Assembly: GCA_032871835.1 (NCBI GenBank)
Contig: CM065296.1
Location: forward strand, 14,710,001 to 14,774,000
Direction: 5' to 3'
Origin: Dipteronia dyeriana
Lineage: Eukaryota > Streptophyta > Magnoliopsida > Sapindales > Sapindaceae
Length of the DNA stretch: 64,000 bases
Below, one piece after another: positions 10,816 to 22,915 of this stretch. The position numbers were made by a program, and so were the translations under genes. Below the pieces are notes generated by a model that saw only the letters and a list, made by a program, of their open reading frames with translations, was not told the origin of the DNA and did not search any database. Each line of letters begins with the position of its first letter. Position 1 is the stretch's first letter.

Positions 10816-11429
10816 TGTTTGTTTGATCGAGGTTTCCATGATAATATACCTCCCTGAACGCTGGAGAATGGGTATCTAGGTTGTCACAACACAGATTACA
10901 CCCAAGTATCAAATACTGGATTACTACTAACCCTAGGTTTTTCATATACATATGATTTCCTATATCGTCAGGTTAAAGTTTGCACGAGGAATCATCAAAG
11001 GTGCAAGACACAACGCAAAGGGACTCCTCCCAAGATACGAAATCCTACAAAATACTGAGAATTGTAGCTAAACGTCTACCCAGATAGTAGGCTTGTACTT
11101 AACGGATTCAAAAAAAATTCTTTACCAGATTAAATTAAGTTAGGATTACAATTGAGGTTGCATCTAGGTCGAGGTCAGGAGTGAAGCAAGGAGTTTTCAA
11201 CCAGGTTTGATGTTCAGGATCAGGGATCAATCAAAGCAAGCACGAAGGAAATCATAACAAATTTTCATTGATAAGGTAGCCTATCCCCTTGAAAGGCTAC
11301 ATTTAACAGTTAGGGAGCCCAACCCCTAATTCCGGGCAACATCTGTAAAGAAAAATGAGAAAGGATTGATAAAAATTGTTCATGAATAGAACAGGGTGCC
11401 CACCCCCCTTTCCGGGCAATCAATACAGT
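10816..11429. other. Non-coding spacer of gypsy element 1
   Basis: The stretch lies between the tandem repeats and the end of the antisense gene. I see no gene. Two short related phrases occur near its end (GCCCAACCCCTAATTCCGGGC at about 11310 and GCCCACCCCCCTTTCCGGGC at about 11400), and the second gypsy copy has similar phrases at about 50750 and 50855, so this spacer is part of the element. Confidence 0.55.
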
Positions 11430-11839
11430 AGATTACATCAAGCTCCAGAGTCCTCTTAGTTCCCTCCCGTTGTTCCTCCTCCTCCTTACTGGTCTCTGCC
11501 TGCTTCCCCTCATTCTGATGGTTGCTCATCTTGGTTGGCCGCTCCTGCCACCCCTCATTCTGAAGGCTCTTCAACCGCTTACTGCCTGGCCTGATCCTCC
11601 TCCAAGACTTCATTAACCACTACCATGAGCTTAGGAGGAATGGCCGCATCCTGAGTGGTAGTCGATGCCTCTGTTACCATCTGGTCAAACTTAGACTCTG
11701 TCCCAGCTAGCTCTTCAGAATGATTACCGACTTCCTTTCGGGATTCAGGATGACTCCCTGCGGGCTGTACAGGTCGAACCCCACTTGAAGATTCCCCGGG
11801 ACCAGAGATTTGAAGGACTAAAAGAGAAAGAGGAAGATT
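11430..11839 (-). pseudogene. Antisense gene of gypsy element 1, C-terminal part
   Basis: This is the 3' end of the minus-strand gene whose N-terminal part lies at 27106-29030; the minus-strand copia separates them. It reads IPPKLMVVVNEVLEEDQARQ, which aligns with PPEILAKVAQGLIKEQAGE in the second gypsy copy. The remainder is polar and glutamate-rich. Stops are frequent towards the end, and the exact terminus is unclear. No catalytic motif is seen here. Confidence 0.65.
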
Positions 11840-13386
11840 GATGGAATCCCGTTCACCGGTCACACAGTGGAAGTAGGTTTTAAATTTTTTAATACATATC
11901 GTAAACGATCTGGGACCAGTGAACTTTGGATCATAATTCTTTTTCGGAACTTATACATATAAATTTTTTTACAATAATAAAATATATGTATATACAGGAA
12001 ATTGTATTAAATATAAAAAAGATGAAGAAAATCTTAGAACCTTACCAACGTTTTGAGGCTCCTTCACTTCTTGTAAAACTCCTTGTCCAAATCAATCTTA
12101 CCAAGGTTTGGATGCTCCTACACTTTACAATGTGCTTCTGTCTAAACCACTCGATCTTCCTCGCTAACTCCCGGGATTGGTAATTGTGTGTGGGCGCATC
12201 ACGATCTCAGGAACATGAATGGAGGATGTAGAGAAATACTTGAAGAAACTCTTTATTCTCTAACGGAAAAACTTAGAACCATTCTTGTTCACAAAACTTA
12301 AAATACAAAATCAACATTTTTTTTGTCTTATTATTGTATGCTTATTCTAATTGCATCTCATGCAATTTCCTATTTTTTTTTTCTTTTTATGTGCACCGAT
12401 TTGTATCATATACAAATCCTTGTTTTTTCCCATTTGTCCTTTTCTTTTAAAGAACATATATATCAAATATATATATTTTTCATTTTCAATTGATATCTTG
12501 TTTAGGTCGGTTTTCAAATAATATATATCAGATATATATTTCCTCTTTTAAAAACCTCATGGTATCTTTTTATTTAAAACAAAATCTTTATTTTATTTTT
12601 ATTAAAAGATACCATCTATTTTGAATTTAAACTATTTAAATTCAAAAATTAAAAATAAAATAATCATATTATCTTATTTTATTCAAAAACAAATATCAAC
12701 AAACAACCTTCATTTAGTGATTAATAACATAATTAATTAATCTCATTATTTAATTTATTTAATCACCATTACTTGTTAATTAAATAATCTCATTATTCAG
12801 TTAATTTCCCGAATAAATACTTATCACTTTCGTAACACAATTAATTGGACAATCCAATTAATTAACCGTGACCCTTGTTACCTAAATCGATCGGGCTAGC
12901 AAGGGGACCTAATGGACCCACAATATTTTGATCTCCAATAATCCTCGGAATCATTAATTAAACTCTTTAATTAATATTCCATGATTATAAACTCCGATGT
13001 TATTCCACTAAAAACCCGAAGCTGCACTCTCTCAACTACAGATGCTTTTACACAAACCGATACAACTCAGTGTCAATCGATATAGCTATTACATATGGTG
13101 TGATCCTCCATAATAGTTCATAATTAGAGCTGGGTCATAATATCCGTTATACCCCTCCAATTACATATGTTCTATAAGTATCGTTGATTCTCCAATGGAC
13201 AATAAATCCTATTTCCTCACAGAATTAGGAGAGCACTCATATTGTCCAAGCCTCGAATCAACCCTTAAGAGAACTACCATTTACTTCACAAAAGAAGAAG
13301 TGGATTCCACTACTATGTACAAACCTTTCCAGCCACAAGCCAAACCGCAATCCGAACATACGTTGTATATTGATAAGGAAATGCAT
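11840..13386 (-). repeat. 3' LTR of the minus-strand copia (truncated)
   Basis: On the plus strand it begins TGATGGAATCCC and is colinear with 18195-19301 followed by 26190-26600. The match ends at about 13386, where it passes abruptly into RT sequence; the 5' LTR continues past that point for about 480 bp. The outer end is complete; the end next to the coding region is lost. Confidence 0.88.
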
Positions 13387-14300
13387 AACATAGCATACAT
13401 GAGACTTCCTACTGCCGATGCATAAGGTACACGTCTCATATCCTCAACTTCTTGAGGTGTCTTAGGACACTGTTCCTTAGACAAGTGAACTCCATGCCCG
13501 GAAGGTAAATTACCTTTCTTGGAGTTCTGCATCAAAAATTGCACAAGAATCTTGTCGATATACGATGCTTGAGACAATGCTATGAGTTTATTCTTACGAT
13601 CCCTTATAAGTTGGATCCCTAGAACATAACTTGTCTCTCCCAAATCTTTCATTTGGAATTGGCTAGCCAACCAGCCCTTTACATCAGACAATACTCCCAT
13701 ATAATTCCTAATGAGTAGGATATCATTTACGTATAGGACCAAGAAAGCTACTTTCTTGTCAATGATGCGCTTGTAGACACAAGGCTCATCAACGTTCTGC
13801 TCGAAGCCATAGGTTTTGATAACATCATCAAATATGATGTTCCAAGATCTAGATGCTTGCTTAAGTCCATAAATGGACCTTTGTAGCTTGCAAACCTTTT
13901 GCTGTTGATCTAGAGAGATGAATCCCTCTGGTTGCATCATATAGATGCTCTCGTCAAGATTGCAATTCAAAAATACAATCTTGACGTCCATTTTCCAAAT
14001 TTCATAATCGAAATAGGCAACAATGGATAAGAGAATCCTAATATACTTAAACATGGTTACTGGCGAGAAGGTCTCTTCATAATCAACCCCCTCTTTCTAG
14101 GTATAACCCTTAGCCACTAGCCTTGCTTTGAAGGTCTCTACCTTCTCGTCTACTCCACTCTTTCTCTTGTAGATCCACCTACACCATATGGGTTTTACCT
14201 CATCTGGTAAGTCTACAAGATCCCAGACTGAGTTAGAGTATATGGACTCTATCTCGAGATTCATGACTTTCATTCATTCCTCTTTATCATGATCTTCCAT
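13387..14300 (-). pseudogene. Reverse transcriptase of the minus-strand copia
   Basis: Starting from the N-terminal side the minus frame shows VETFKARLVAKGYT, then (open from 14054) FKYIRILLSIVAYFDYEIW, MDVKIVFLNCNLDESIYMMQ, IYGLKQASRSWN and LVLYVNDILLI. The usual YVDD is YVND, so one catalytic aspartate is lost. GSLMYAML is the last recognisable block at about 13390-13415; RNase H is absent because the frame runs straight into LTR sequence, and the residues encoded below 13387 are not RT. A TAG (14098-14100) interrupts the YTKKG-like region. Confidence 0.88.
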
Positions 14301-14439
14301 TGCATTCTTAAATGTCAATGGATCATCCACGCTGTTAGCAGAGACAACACCTTGTCCCTCACCTATACCTAAATAGCGTTTAAGTTGTCTCATAACCTTT
14401 TCACTACGTCTAGATGGTAGTGTTTTCTGATCAGAAACC

Positions 14440-15420
14440 ATTTGACTCTTAGATGTTTATGGATCAACAACTCTTGTTGATGAAGCACTAGTCTCACCAG
14501 TCTCCAACTCATTCAATACAATCTTAGAACGAGGTTTATGGTCACTAATATAATTGCCCTCAAGAAACTTTGCATTTGTCGATACAAATTCTTTGTTGTC
14601 TTTGGGTTTATAGAAGTGTCCACCTCTGGTCTCCTTGGAGTATCCTACAAACAGGCAGACAACAAACTTGGAGTCTAGTTTTCCACTTTTGTTCTTCGGC
14701 ACTTGTGCTGGACATCCCCATATGTAGAAATATCGTAAACTAGCTTTATGACCATTCCACAACTCTAGGGGAGTCTTAGGAACAGATTTGGTTGGCACTA
14801 CATTCAAAATATATGCCTCTGTTTGTAACATATATCCCTAGAAGAAATTTGGTAATGATGAGAAACTAATCATAGATCTCACCATTTCCATTAGGGTTCT
14901 ATTTCTCATCTCCGTTACACCATTTTGCTGAGGTGTACCGGGAGCTGTGAGTTGGGAAACTATCACATGCTCGACCATGTCATCTTCAAACTTCTGATCA
15001 AGGTACTCACCTCCACAATCTGATCGTAGTGACTTGATAGATCTACCTAATTGATTCTCAACTTTAGCTCAGAATTCTCTAAACTTTTCAAATGTTTCTG
15101 ACTTCTGTTTTATTAGGTATACGTAGACGTATCCGTATCTTGAATAGTCATCTATAAAGGTGACAAAATACTCATAACCATCCATAGCTTTAACATTCAT
15201 CGGTCCGTAGACATCTGTATGTATAAGCTCTAGCGGTTCTTTAGCTCTAAGCCATTTTCCAGTAAAAGGTCTCTTAGTCATCTTACCAACTAGACAAGAT
15301 TCGTATACAGGTAAGGTGTCAACCTTTAACTCACTTAAAGGTCCGCTTTTTACTAGTCTGTCTATCCAGTCAAGGTTGATATGACTAAGCCTTAGATGCT
15401 AGAGATACGTGTCATTATCT
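14440..15420 (-). pseudogene. Integrase of the minus-strand copia
   Basis: The catalytic core begins HTDVYGPMNVKAMDGYEYF and FIDDYSRYGYVYVY (open 15281-15069). A stop follows, then in other segments APGTPQQNGVTEMRNRTLME (about 14955-14895), which keeps the catalytic glutamate. The open stretch 14831-14457 holds AYILNVVPTKSVPKTPLELW, YFYIWGCPA and KFVVCLFVGYSKETRGGHFY, the usual copia integrase C-terminal region. At least two stops break the gene. Integrase would insert the cDNA into the genome. Confidence 0.85.
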
Positions 15421-15639
15421 GGAGAAAACTTAAGTCGTTTAGTTTTTGGTTTTTCAACCTTAAACATTTCGGTGTTAAGCAGTGTAGTATGTATTAACTG
15501 TCTTAACACATACAAATTATTTTCATTAATTCATGAACAAATATTCAGACCATTCTTTCCAATAATAACATACTTATTATTAAAAAAAACAGAATATTTT
15601 TGTTCTAACTTAGAAACGGAAATCAAATTACGTGTAAAT

Positions 15640-16647
15640 CCAGGAATATAAAATACATTGTCTAACAATATATAATTATTATAAAAACTCAATCTAATTG
15701 CGCCCACTACTCATGCTGACATGACACCCCCTAAGCCCACATGTATTGAGAAGACTCCCTCCTCTGGCTGTGTCTAAGAATCAGTCAATTGCAAAGATGA
15801 ACATACATGGTTAGTGGCTCCCTAATCAACTATCCAGGGTGAATAATCATCTTCCACTAAACACAACTCAAGAACAAGTAAATCATATTTACCTTTCTGG
15901 TACTTCTTCCTGCTTTGGGCTTTCTTGGGTTTGGGCTTACCTTTCACCTTCCCAATAGACCTCTTTATCTTTTTATTATTGGAGGAAGATGGTTTAGCAA
16001 CATTTGCCTCACCTGTATTACCCTTGTTGTCCTTAGTCTAGGACTAAAAAATAGCAAGCTCATTAAGCAACCGTATGAGACTGAACCTTACCTTGTTCAT
16101 CACGCAACTGCTCTTAAACTGATCGAAACTCTTCGAAAGTGTCATCGGCATGATGCTCACTTGACTGGGTTCATCAATTGCCCTGCCATTGACTTTAGTT
16201 GTGTTAAACTAGAACATCGTGCTCAGGAAATGTTCCCAAACTGATGTACCTTCCCTCGTATGAGTGAACATAGCTGAACGAACAACTTCGTGTCACTTTT
16301 ACTTGGAGGGCTGCTCGAACATAGCTTGTAATGACTCCATGATTTCGAATGCTGAAGTCATTTATTCGTTCTTTATGACAAGCAAGTCTGTAATAGAAGC
16401 CAACAGATATGTTCGGGCCTTCTCATCAGATGAGACCCATCTCGTATGCCTCACGGATAGTTCGTGTGGCAATGGCAGCATGCACTGGAGGACATTCCTT
16501 CGTAAGCACAAAATTGAGGTCTTTGGTAACCAATATTACATTAATGTTTAGTTTCCACTTAGTATAGTTATCACCAGTTAATTTGTCGTTTTCAAGAATT
16601 TGAAGTAATGCAGAAGATATTATTGCTGAAATAAATAATACATTCAT
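15640..16647 (-). pseudogene. Gag and protease of the minus-strand copia
   Basis: Gag starts at ATG 16647 and shows LENDKLTGDNYTKWKLNINV and LTKECPPVHAAIATRTIREA, typical of copia Gag N-termini. It then loses frame near 16430 and can be followed only in pieces. The protease is visible at about 15840-15770 as DYSPWIVD, stop, GATNHVCSSLQLTD; a TAG has replaced the serine of the DSG active site. No clear CCHC knuckle is left. Sequence from 15640 down to 15420 is the pre-integrase region, with stops. Confidence 0.78.
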
Positions 16648-18180
16648 TCAGTCATTTATTTAAAACAAGTGCGAGTGCTTCGGTATGTATTTAAACATGA
16701 TGCATGAACATGTTTAATGAACTAGAACTACCCTAAAACTAGTTTCTATACCACGACAATCCATCATAACACAAAGAAGTGCCGCCTTAGGGTCGGTCAA
16801 GTCTTTACATGTTGAACCGATACATTTTCAATCAAAATATATTCTAGAATAACTCTTATTCCATATCATTCAACCATCGTTTTGTTCAGTCAGGTTTTTA
16901 ATTAACAAACTTAATCAAAACCTTCGTGAGTGTAACCCACCATTTTAGATCTCATGAGCTTAACTCGAGAATTGCCGTCTTAGGGTCGGTCAATCCCAAA
17001 ATACCCTTAGAAATCCTATCCGTTAGGAAGTCAACCTTGATATTGACCTTTGTGGAAACCCTCCTTAGGGAGGACGAAAGCAAAGCCATCACGATGCCCC
17101 ATTCGGATCTCACAGTGTTAAACTAATGATGGAGACTGCGCGATATATATGTCATATATCCCTCTCCCACTCACTATTTTAAAATTAGGGTTTTCTATTA
17201 TCCGTTAATGCGCCTAGACTCTACATGATCAAACGGCTAACTTTAATCAAGTTATCTAGCGCATTAACTAATTCATTATTAGAAACAAATTCTAATTTAC
17301 TAATAAATTATTTACGACTTTTAACTATTAAAAATCTAATCTATTAGTGAATAATCTAAGCCTTTGTAAACTATTTATTAAGGTCAGATTATTATGTTTG
17401 TGTTTACCAAGTTTGAACTATTAAAACTCTAACACATTATTCGGTTCATTTATTATTCGGTAATTAATCATATTAATCATAATTACAATAAATGATCCTA
17501 TTAATCTAACTTATTGAAATCTTTAATAACTATATTAATATTAATGAGAATTACCAAGTTTTCTAACCATTAAAAAACCAACATGATTATTCATAGCCTT
17601 TTATGTATTTACCCATTTTAATCACATTAAAAAAAATACATAAAATATCAGGCTATGATGCATGTATGACATATCAAATATATTTGTGTAGGCATATCTA
17701 AACTAAATGACATACGTATGCATGACAATGCTTTTATCATCACATAATATAAAGTATACAAGAATTGACCGAGTACTATGGATTATTTAACCTAAAAAAT
17801 TTAGAATCTAAAATTACAAAAATACCCCTAAGGCATTCCTTGGTCTTCTTATAATTTTCGAGTCTTCCAATCTCATCAGGTCACTCCGATTCATCTCATG
17901 AATCCTTCTTTGTGATTTTTCCAAGTCTTCAATATAGGTTAAATTTTTTTTTTACAATACAATAACAGTAAAAATAAATAAAATAAATAAAATATATAAA
18001 AAAAAATATACAACCCATAAACCCTAAATCCACAGTACCATATAATTAACGATCAATCATGTTTTTATAAATTAAAAAAATAAATATACATACAAAAACA
18101 TCATACAGTCAATTTAAATCGTGCCTATACAATCATACATACAGGAGCATCGAAAATAATTTCATATTCTGAAAAAAATA
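16648..18180 (-). other. Leader of the minus-strand copia
   Basis: About 1.5 kb lies between primer site and gag start. I see no gene. CTTAGGGTCGGTCAA occurs twice (about 16788 and 16979), so it may hold a diverged duplication. The length is large for a copia leader, so part may be an unrecognised insertion. Confidence 0.5.
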
Positions 18181-18194
18181 GCTCTGATACCAAT
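18181..18194 (-). other. Primer binding site of the minus-strand copia
   Basis: GCTCTGATACCAAT on the plus strand is ATTGGTATCAGAGC on the minus strand. It contains TGGTATCAGAGC, complementary to the 3' end of plant initiator methionine tRNA, and directly abuts the LTR end. It is perfectly preserved. Confidence 0.93.
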
Positions 18195-19301
18195 TGTTGG
18201 AATCCCATTCACCGGTCACGCAGCGGAAGTAGGTTTTAAAATTTTTAATACAGATCGTAAAAGATTTGAGACCAGTGAACTTTGGATCATAATTCTTTTT
18301 CGGAACTTATGCATATATTTGTTTTTACAATAATAAAATATACATATATATACAAAAAATTGCAATCAATATAAAGAAGATGAAGAAAATCTTAAAACCT
18401 TACCAACGTTTGGAGGCTCCTTTACTTCTTGTAATGCTCCTTGTCTGAACCAATCCTACCAAGGTTTGGATGCTCCTATACTTTACGATGTGCTTCTGTC
18501 TGAACCACTTGATCTTCCTCGCTATCTCCTGGGACTGATAACTGGGTGTGAGCGCGTCATAATCTCAGGTACTTGAATGAAGGATGTAGAGAAAATACTT
18601 GAAGAAACTCTTTATTCTCTAGAGGAAAAACTTATAACCATTCTAGTTCACACAAATTAAAATATAAAATCATTATTATTATTTTTTTGTCTTGTTGGTG
18701 TACGCTTATTCTAATTGCATCTCATTCAATTTCCTTTTTTTTATGTGCACCAATTTGTATCAAATCCTTGCTTTTCCCCATTTGTCCTTTTCTTTTAAAG
18801 AATATATATATCAAATATATATATATATCAATTTCCTTTTTAATTGATATCTTTCTTAGGTCGGTTTTCAAAGAATATTTATCAGATATATATTTCTTCT
18901 TTTAAAAACATGATGGTATCTTTTTATTTAAAACAAAATCTTCATTTTATTTTTATTAAAAGATACCATCTATTTTGAATTTAACTATTTAAATTCAAAA
19001 ATTAAAAATGAAACAATCATATTATCTTATTTTATTCAAAAACAAATATCAACAAACATCCTCCATTTAGTGAATAACATAATTAAATAATCTCATTATT
19101 TAATTTATTTAATCACTGTTATTTATTAATTAAATAAACTCATTATTCAATTAATTTCGTGAATAAATACATGTCACTTTCGTAATACAATTAATTCGAC
19201 AATCATATTAATTAACCATGACCCTTGTTACCTGAATCGATCGGGCTAGCAAGGGGACCTAATGGATCCACAATATTTTGAGCTCTAATAATCCTCGGAA
19301 T
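18195..19301 (-). repeat. 5' LTR of the minus-strand copia, inner half
   Basis: It begins TGTTGGAATCCC on the plus strand next to the primer site and is colinear with the left LTR, including ACCGGTCAC, TTTGGATCATAATTCTTTTTCGG and CGATCGGGCTAGCAAGGGGACC. It breaks off at GGAAT (19297-19301), the left target duplication of the SIRE-like insert. Confidence 0.92.
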
Positions 19302-21330
19302 TGTAAGGACTTAGATATTATGATTGACTTATTTCATGACAAACCACACTATATTATAGATGATTGTGTAATGAGTAGCTTAGGTCCTTATTGGAAAGCT
19401 TCCAAGCATCTCCATGACATCAAGAGCAAAAAGTATATTCACTTGACTTTGCCTCTTGAAGAGTTTAGGTGCACACACACACCTCATGCATACTTTGTTG
19501 ATCTTGCATTTGTGTTGATATTGTTTATATGTGTGCATCACACTTGCACTTCATTTGTAGATTTAAGTGTGGTATTGTGTTGTGTTTATGCTTGCACGAT
19601 GGTGTACTTGTTTTAGCACGTTGAGTGACCATATGAGAAGGTCTCATTCTTCTCTTGGTTTGGTTATATGGAGTAAGGTGTCTAGCTTCAAAAGAGTGTG
19701 TTTCAGTGATTTAAATATTTTTCAAAATAGACCTTTGTATGGTCTTGTGACCAGATCATTTTATAAAATGACTCAAAATGAGTTTTAAATTTTTCTGTAC
19801 AAACTAGACACCCATACCTTTCCAACGGTATATTATTCGTAATATGTTATGATCGTTTGTATTGGTTTTGAAATCTCCAAAGTGACCACAAAAACAGGGC
19901 ATCTATGCTGTTGTCCGTTTCTGACCTTTGGTCACTAAAATGACCATAACTTTTTCTATAGACATTAAAATCATGTTTTTTAAATTGGAGTAGAAAGTAC
20001 ACTTTCATACCTTTCCAACAGTATATTATAAGAAAGGTTTGGATGTTTTTTGGTCATGTTTTGGGTCACTCGAAGCTTGAGCTGTTGTGTTTTCTGGAGT
20101 GTACAGCGACCTAGACCGCTTTTGGTGCCATACCTAGCCAGTGACCTAGGCAGCGGTAATGTCCAGTCATGCCATGCTGGACATACCGTAGTTTGGACAC
20201 TTGCCTAGGCCATGACATGCACATCGGTCATGACGAAACTTTGTTTCCTTCGTCCAAAACGATGTCATTTCACTTGGGCATTATAAATACATCCTAACTC
20301 ATCTTCTTCATTTAAAGGACTCTAAAAAACGAACCCTAGAGTGAGAGAGAGAGTTTCTTGAGAGAGAAAGCTTGATTAAAGCTTGATTAACTCTCCAAAC
20401 CCATCTCCATCTTGCATCATTCTTCATCATATGAGCATGGGTGTTCTTGGTTTTCTTACTAGGTAAGTAAGAACTTCATTGAATATCTGTTATTGTTCTT
20501 CTTACTCTAGATTAGGTGTTTATTGCATGATTAAATACCTAGAATATAGTTATTGCATGTATTTAAGAGTCTTGATAACATGATTGGGTTTGTTTGTCGA
20601 TAGCTTGAATTTAGGACATATTTGCCCTTCTTACTAAGTCTCTATGCATTGTATTTAGACATTATTGATTAGGTCATATTGATTGCATTTTGATGATTGC
20701 ATTTAATGACCATGCCATGCTTAATGACAACATAAGTTGAAATGGCTTTGTTTGATAACTAGGATATAATGTTGTATAATTATATCTAGTTAAGTCTTTA
20801 TGAATATTTATTTAGACATTGATATCTAGGAATTGTACTTAGTGACATTCTTAAATTCCTAGATAAACATTTAGTACTTTTCCTAGCATTATTTGCATGT
20901 TTAAATATTTCATCATATTCACTTAGGTTGTGTTTGACTCTTCATTGAGGTTAAGTTTTGTGACTAATTGGTTAGTGCACAAGCATGTTGATCAAGAATC
21001 ACTATTAAGGCCCGTTGGGTAGAGTGAAAGGGTTAGTAACTGGAGGGTGTGACAAGAGGTCAACCTAGGTTGTAAACTTTCATTCAATAGTGGATTTGAG
21101 GATCGGTTGTCTGGCACACATATCAACCTGTGGTTTTTCCCATTTGGAGGGTTTCCACGTAAATATTGTGTGTTGTTATTATGTTAAGCATAATTGATTT
21201 TATTGAATGCTTGTTTATTCGGGGTAATTTGTGTTAATATTAATTAATCAAAAAATCGGTAATTGATTCGATTAAAAATCTATTCACCCCCCTCTAGGTT
21301 TATAGACATACACTTTCTTAGGGAATTTCA
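19302..21330 (+). repeat. 5' LTR of the SIRE-like element
   Basis: It starts TGTAAGGACTTAG and ends GGGAATTTCA; 2029 bp. It matches the 3' LTR along its whole length with scattered substitutions and small indels. Near its end it has TATTCACCCCCCTCTAGG, shared with the solo LTRs of family S1. Confidence 0.93.
20282..20289 (+). promoter_or_regulatory. TATA box in the SIRE-like 5' LTR
   Basis: TATAAATA follows the GC-richer block at 20095-20260 and precedes a CT-rich start region (CATCTTCTTCATTT). The 3' LTR keeps the same octamer at 25120-25127. An 8-bp inverted repeat (ATGTCCAG/CTGGACAT, 20159-20184) lies about 100 bp upstream. Confidence 0.6.
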
Positions 21331-21344
21331 ATTGGTATTAGAGC
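21331..21344 (+). other. Primer binding site of the SIRE-like element
   Basis: ATTGGTATTAGAGC directly follows the LTR. It is the initiator methionine tRNA complement with one change (C to T). Confidence 0.9.
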
Positions 21345-21448
21345 GGGGTAGACATACTTTGTTGATCCAAGCTCTTGTTTGTTTGTCTTGCATTTGTTTG
21401 CACTTGTTTGTTGCATTTCATTTGCATTCATTCACTTCACCAAACATC

Positions 21449-22915
21449 ATGTGTGAGAGTGAAACACTTAGAGCGGGTATTGCAAGATTGACCTCTAATG
21501 TTGAGAGAAAGGATTATGAATTTGATGAGGAGATGACTCTCATGGTTGAGAGATTTAGGAGATTCACAAAATCTCAAAAGAAGGACATGACCTCAAATTG
21601 AAGGAGGAAAAGAAAAGGTTAAGGAAGAGTGACCCTTGCCTTGACATCCAAGTGCTGTAACTTGAAGTACAAGAATGAATGAGTTTGTTTAATCGCTACT
21701 CGGTGTGATAACGAAGTTGAAGTAGTTAAAGAGTGCTCTACAGGCTCGGTTGATAGTAAGATCAACTACTTCGCATTTTCGGTTTCCTACCATGAAGAAA
21801 TCCAAGCCACTACCAAATGTGTGTCACTTGAAGAGTTCAAGATTGGTGACTTGGAGTTTGGAAACGGAAGTGGAGCATGCTTTAGTGAACCTAGCCTTAA
21901 TGATATAACTCTCACAAGCACAAGTGGGAGAAGCTTTGATAGCAATGACCCATGCTCCGGGAACTTTTGTGATAATGTGGTTGATTATCAAGAGTTAGTT
22001 GATTCTCTTCAAAAGTCTTTGAAGGAGAAAGATAATGATATCCTTAGATTGGAAAAGGATAATCTTCAACTAAGGATCAAGTTGAATGACTCCTTAAAGA
22101 TGGACGTGATTGATGTGTCCAAGTTTGAGAAGGAGATTGAAGATTGCCACCAACGGATAAAGGCAATGAAAGATGAACGTGCCATCAAAGATAACTCCTT
22201 GAAAATTGTCAAGAAACGAGAGATGATGTGCCTTGAAGAATTAAAGAAGGCCAAGGTCAAACAACCTCAAGCTCAAGGCAAGAGAAAAGTTTCATCCAAG
22301 CAACCTTCAACTCAAGGAAATTCCACACAAGCCTTGGCAACTCAACCAAAGCCTAGGAAATTCAAGAAGAAAGGACAAGTTCTTGAGAAGTCAATCACCT
22401 CCTCAAACAAACCAACAATGAGGAAATGAGGTGATCACAAGGAGCATGACCAACCAAGGAGTTAAGATCAATTGGCTCAACCACCTCAAAAAGCTAGACC
22501 ACAAAGATGCCACCGATCGGCTCAAGTTCCAAGGAGAAACCAACCGGTGCATCAACAAAGACAACCTCATCAACATGGCGATGCCTCGATGAGAACACAA
22601 TGCAATGATATAAATTCTTACTTTGTACCTACTTGTTATTTTTGTGGCATGATTGGTCACTTAAGACCAAATTGCTTTAAATACATTAAGAGGTGTAGAT
22701 TAGAGAGCATGAAAGTAAAACGATTGAAAAAGGGGGCAAGTTTGCATGAACCTAGGGAGTTTAGAAATTTACTAATGACCACTAAAAATGAAAAGGTGGA
22801 ATCTAGGTGGGTTAGAAAGAATGAACCTGCTTGCCTTAGTGCCCATAAGACACCCGTAGATGCAACTAAGTCCTTCAGACTTGGTAAGTTTATAGGGGTT
22901 CATGCCTCTCATTGA
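21449..22915 (+). pseudogene. SIRE-type Gag, frame-broken
   Basis: The first ATG after the primer site in the Gag frame is 21449 (MCESETLRAGIARL); that stretch ends at 21599. A second open stretch, 21821-22429, is acidic and then strongly heptad-like (LQKSLKEKDNDILRLEKDN), with a lysine- and glutamine-rich tail. A third, 22472-22915, has the CCHC knuckle CYFCGMIGHLRPNC and SRWVRKNEPACL. In SIRE-type elements that last block lies just before the protease DSG motif, which is missing here. The large N-terminal Gag domain also appears to be absent, so this is the C-terminal part of Gag. It could bind RNA if the pieces were joined, but the frames differ. Confidence 0.8.

Noticed and set aside
13195..13425. 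Plus-strand ORF of 76 codons at the LTR-RT joint
   Set aside because: It crosses the deletion joint between LTR and RT and is on the opposite strand to the element; chance reading.
18181..18194. Initiator methionine tRNA similarity at 18181, 21331 and 57825
   Set aside because: Only 12-15 bases, always directly at an LTR end. These are primer binding sites, not tRNA genes.
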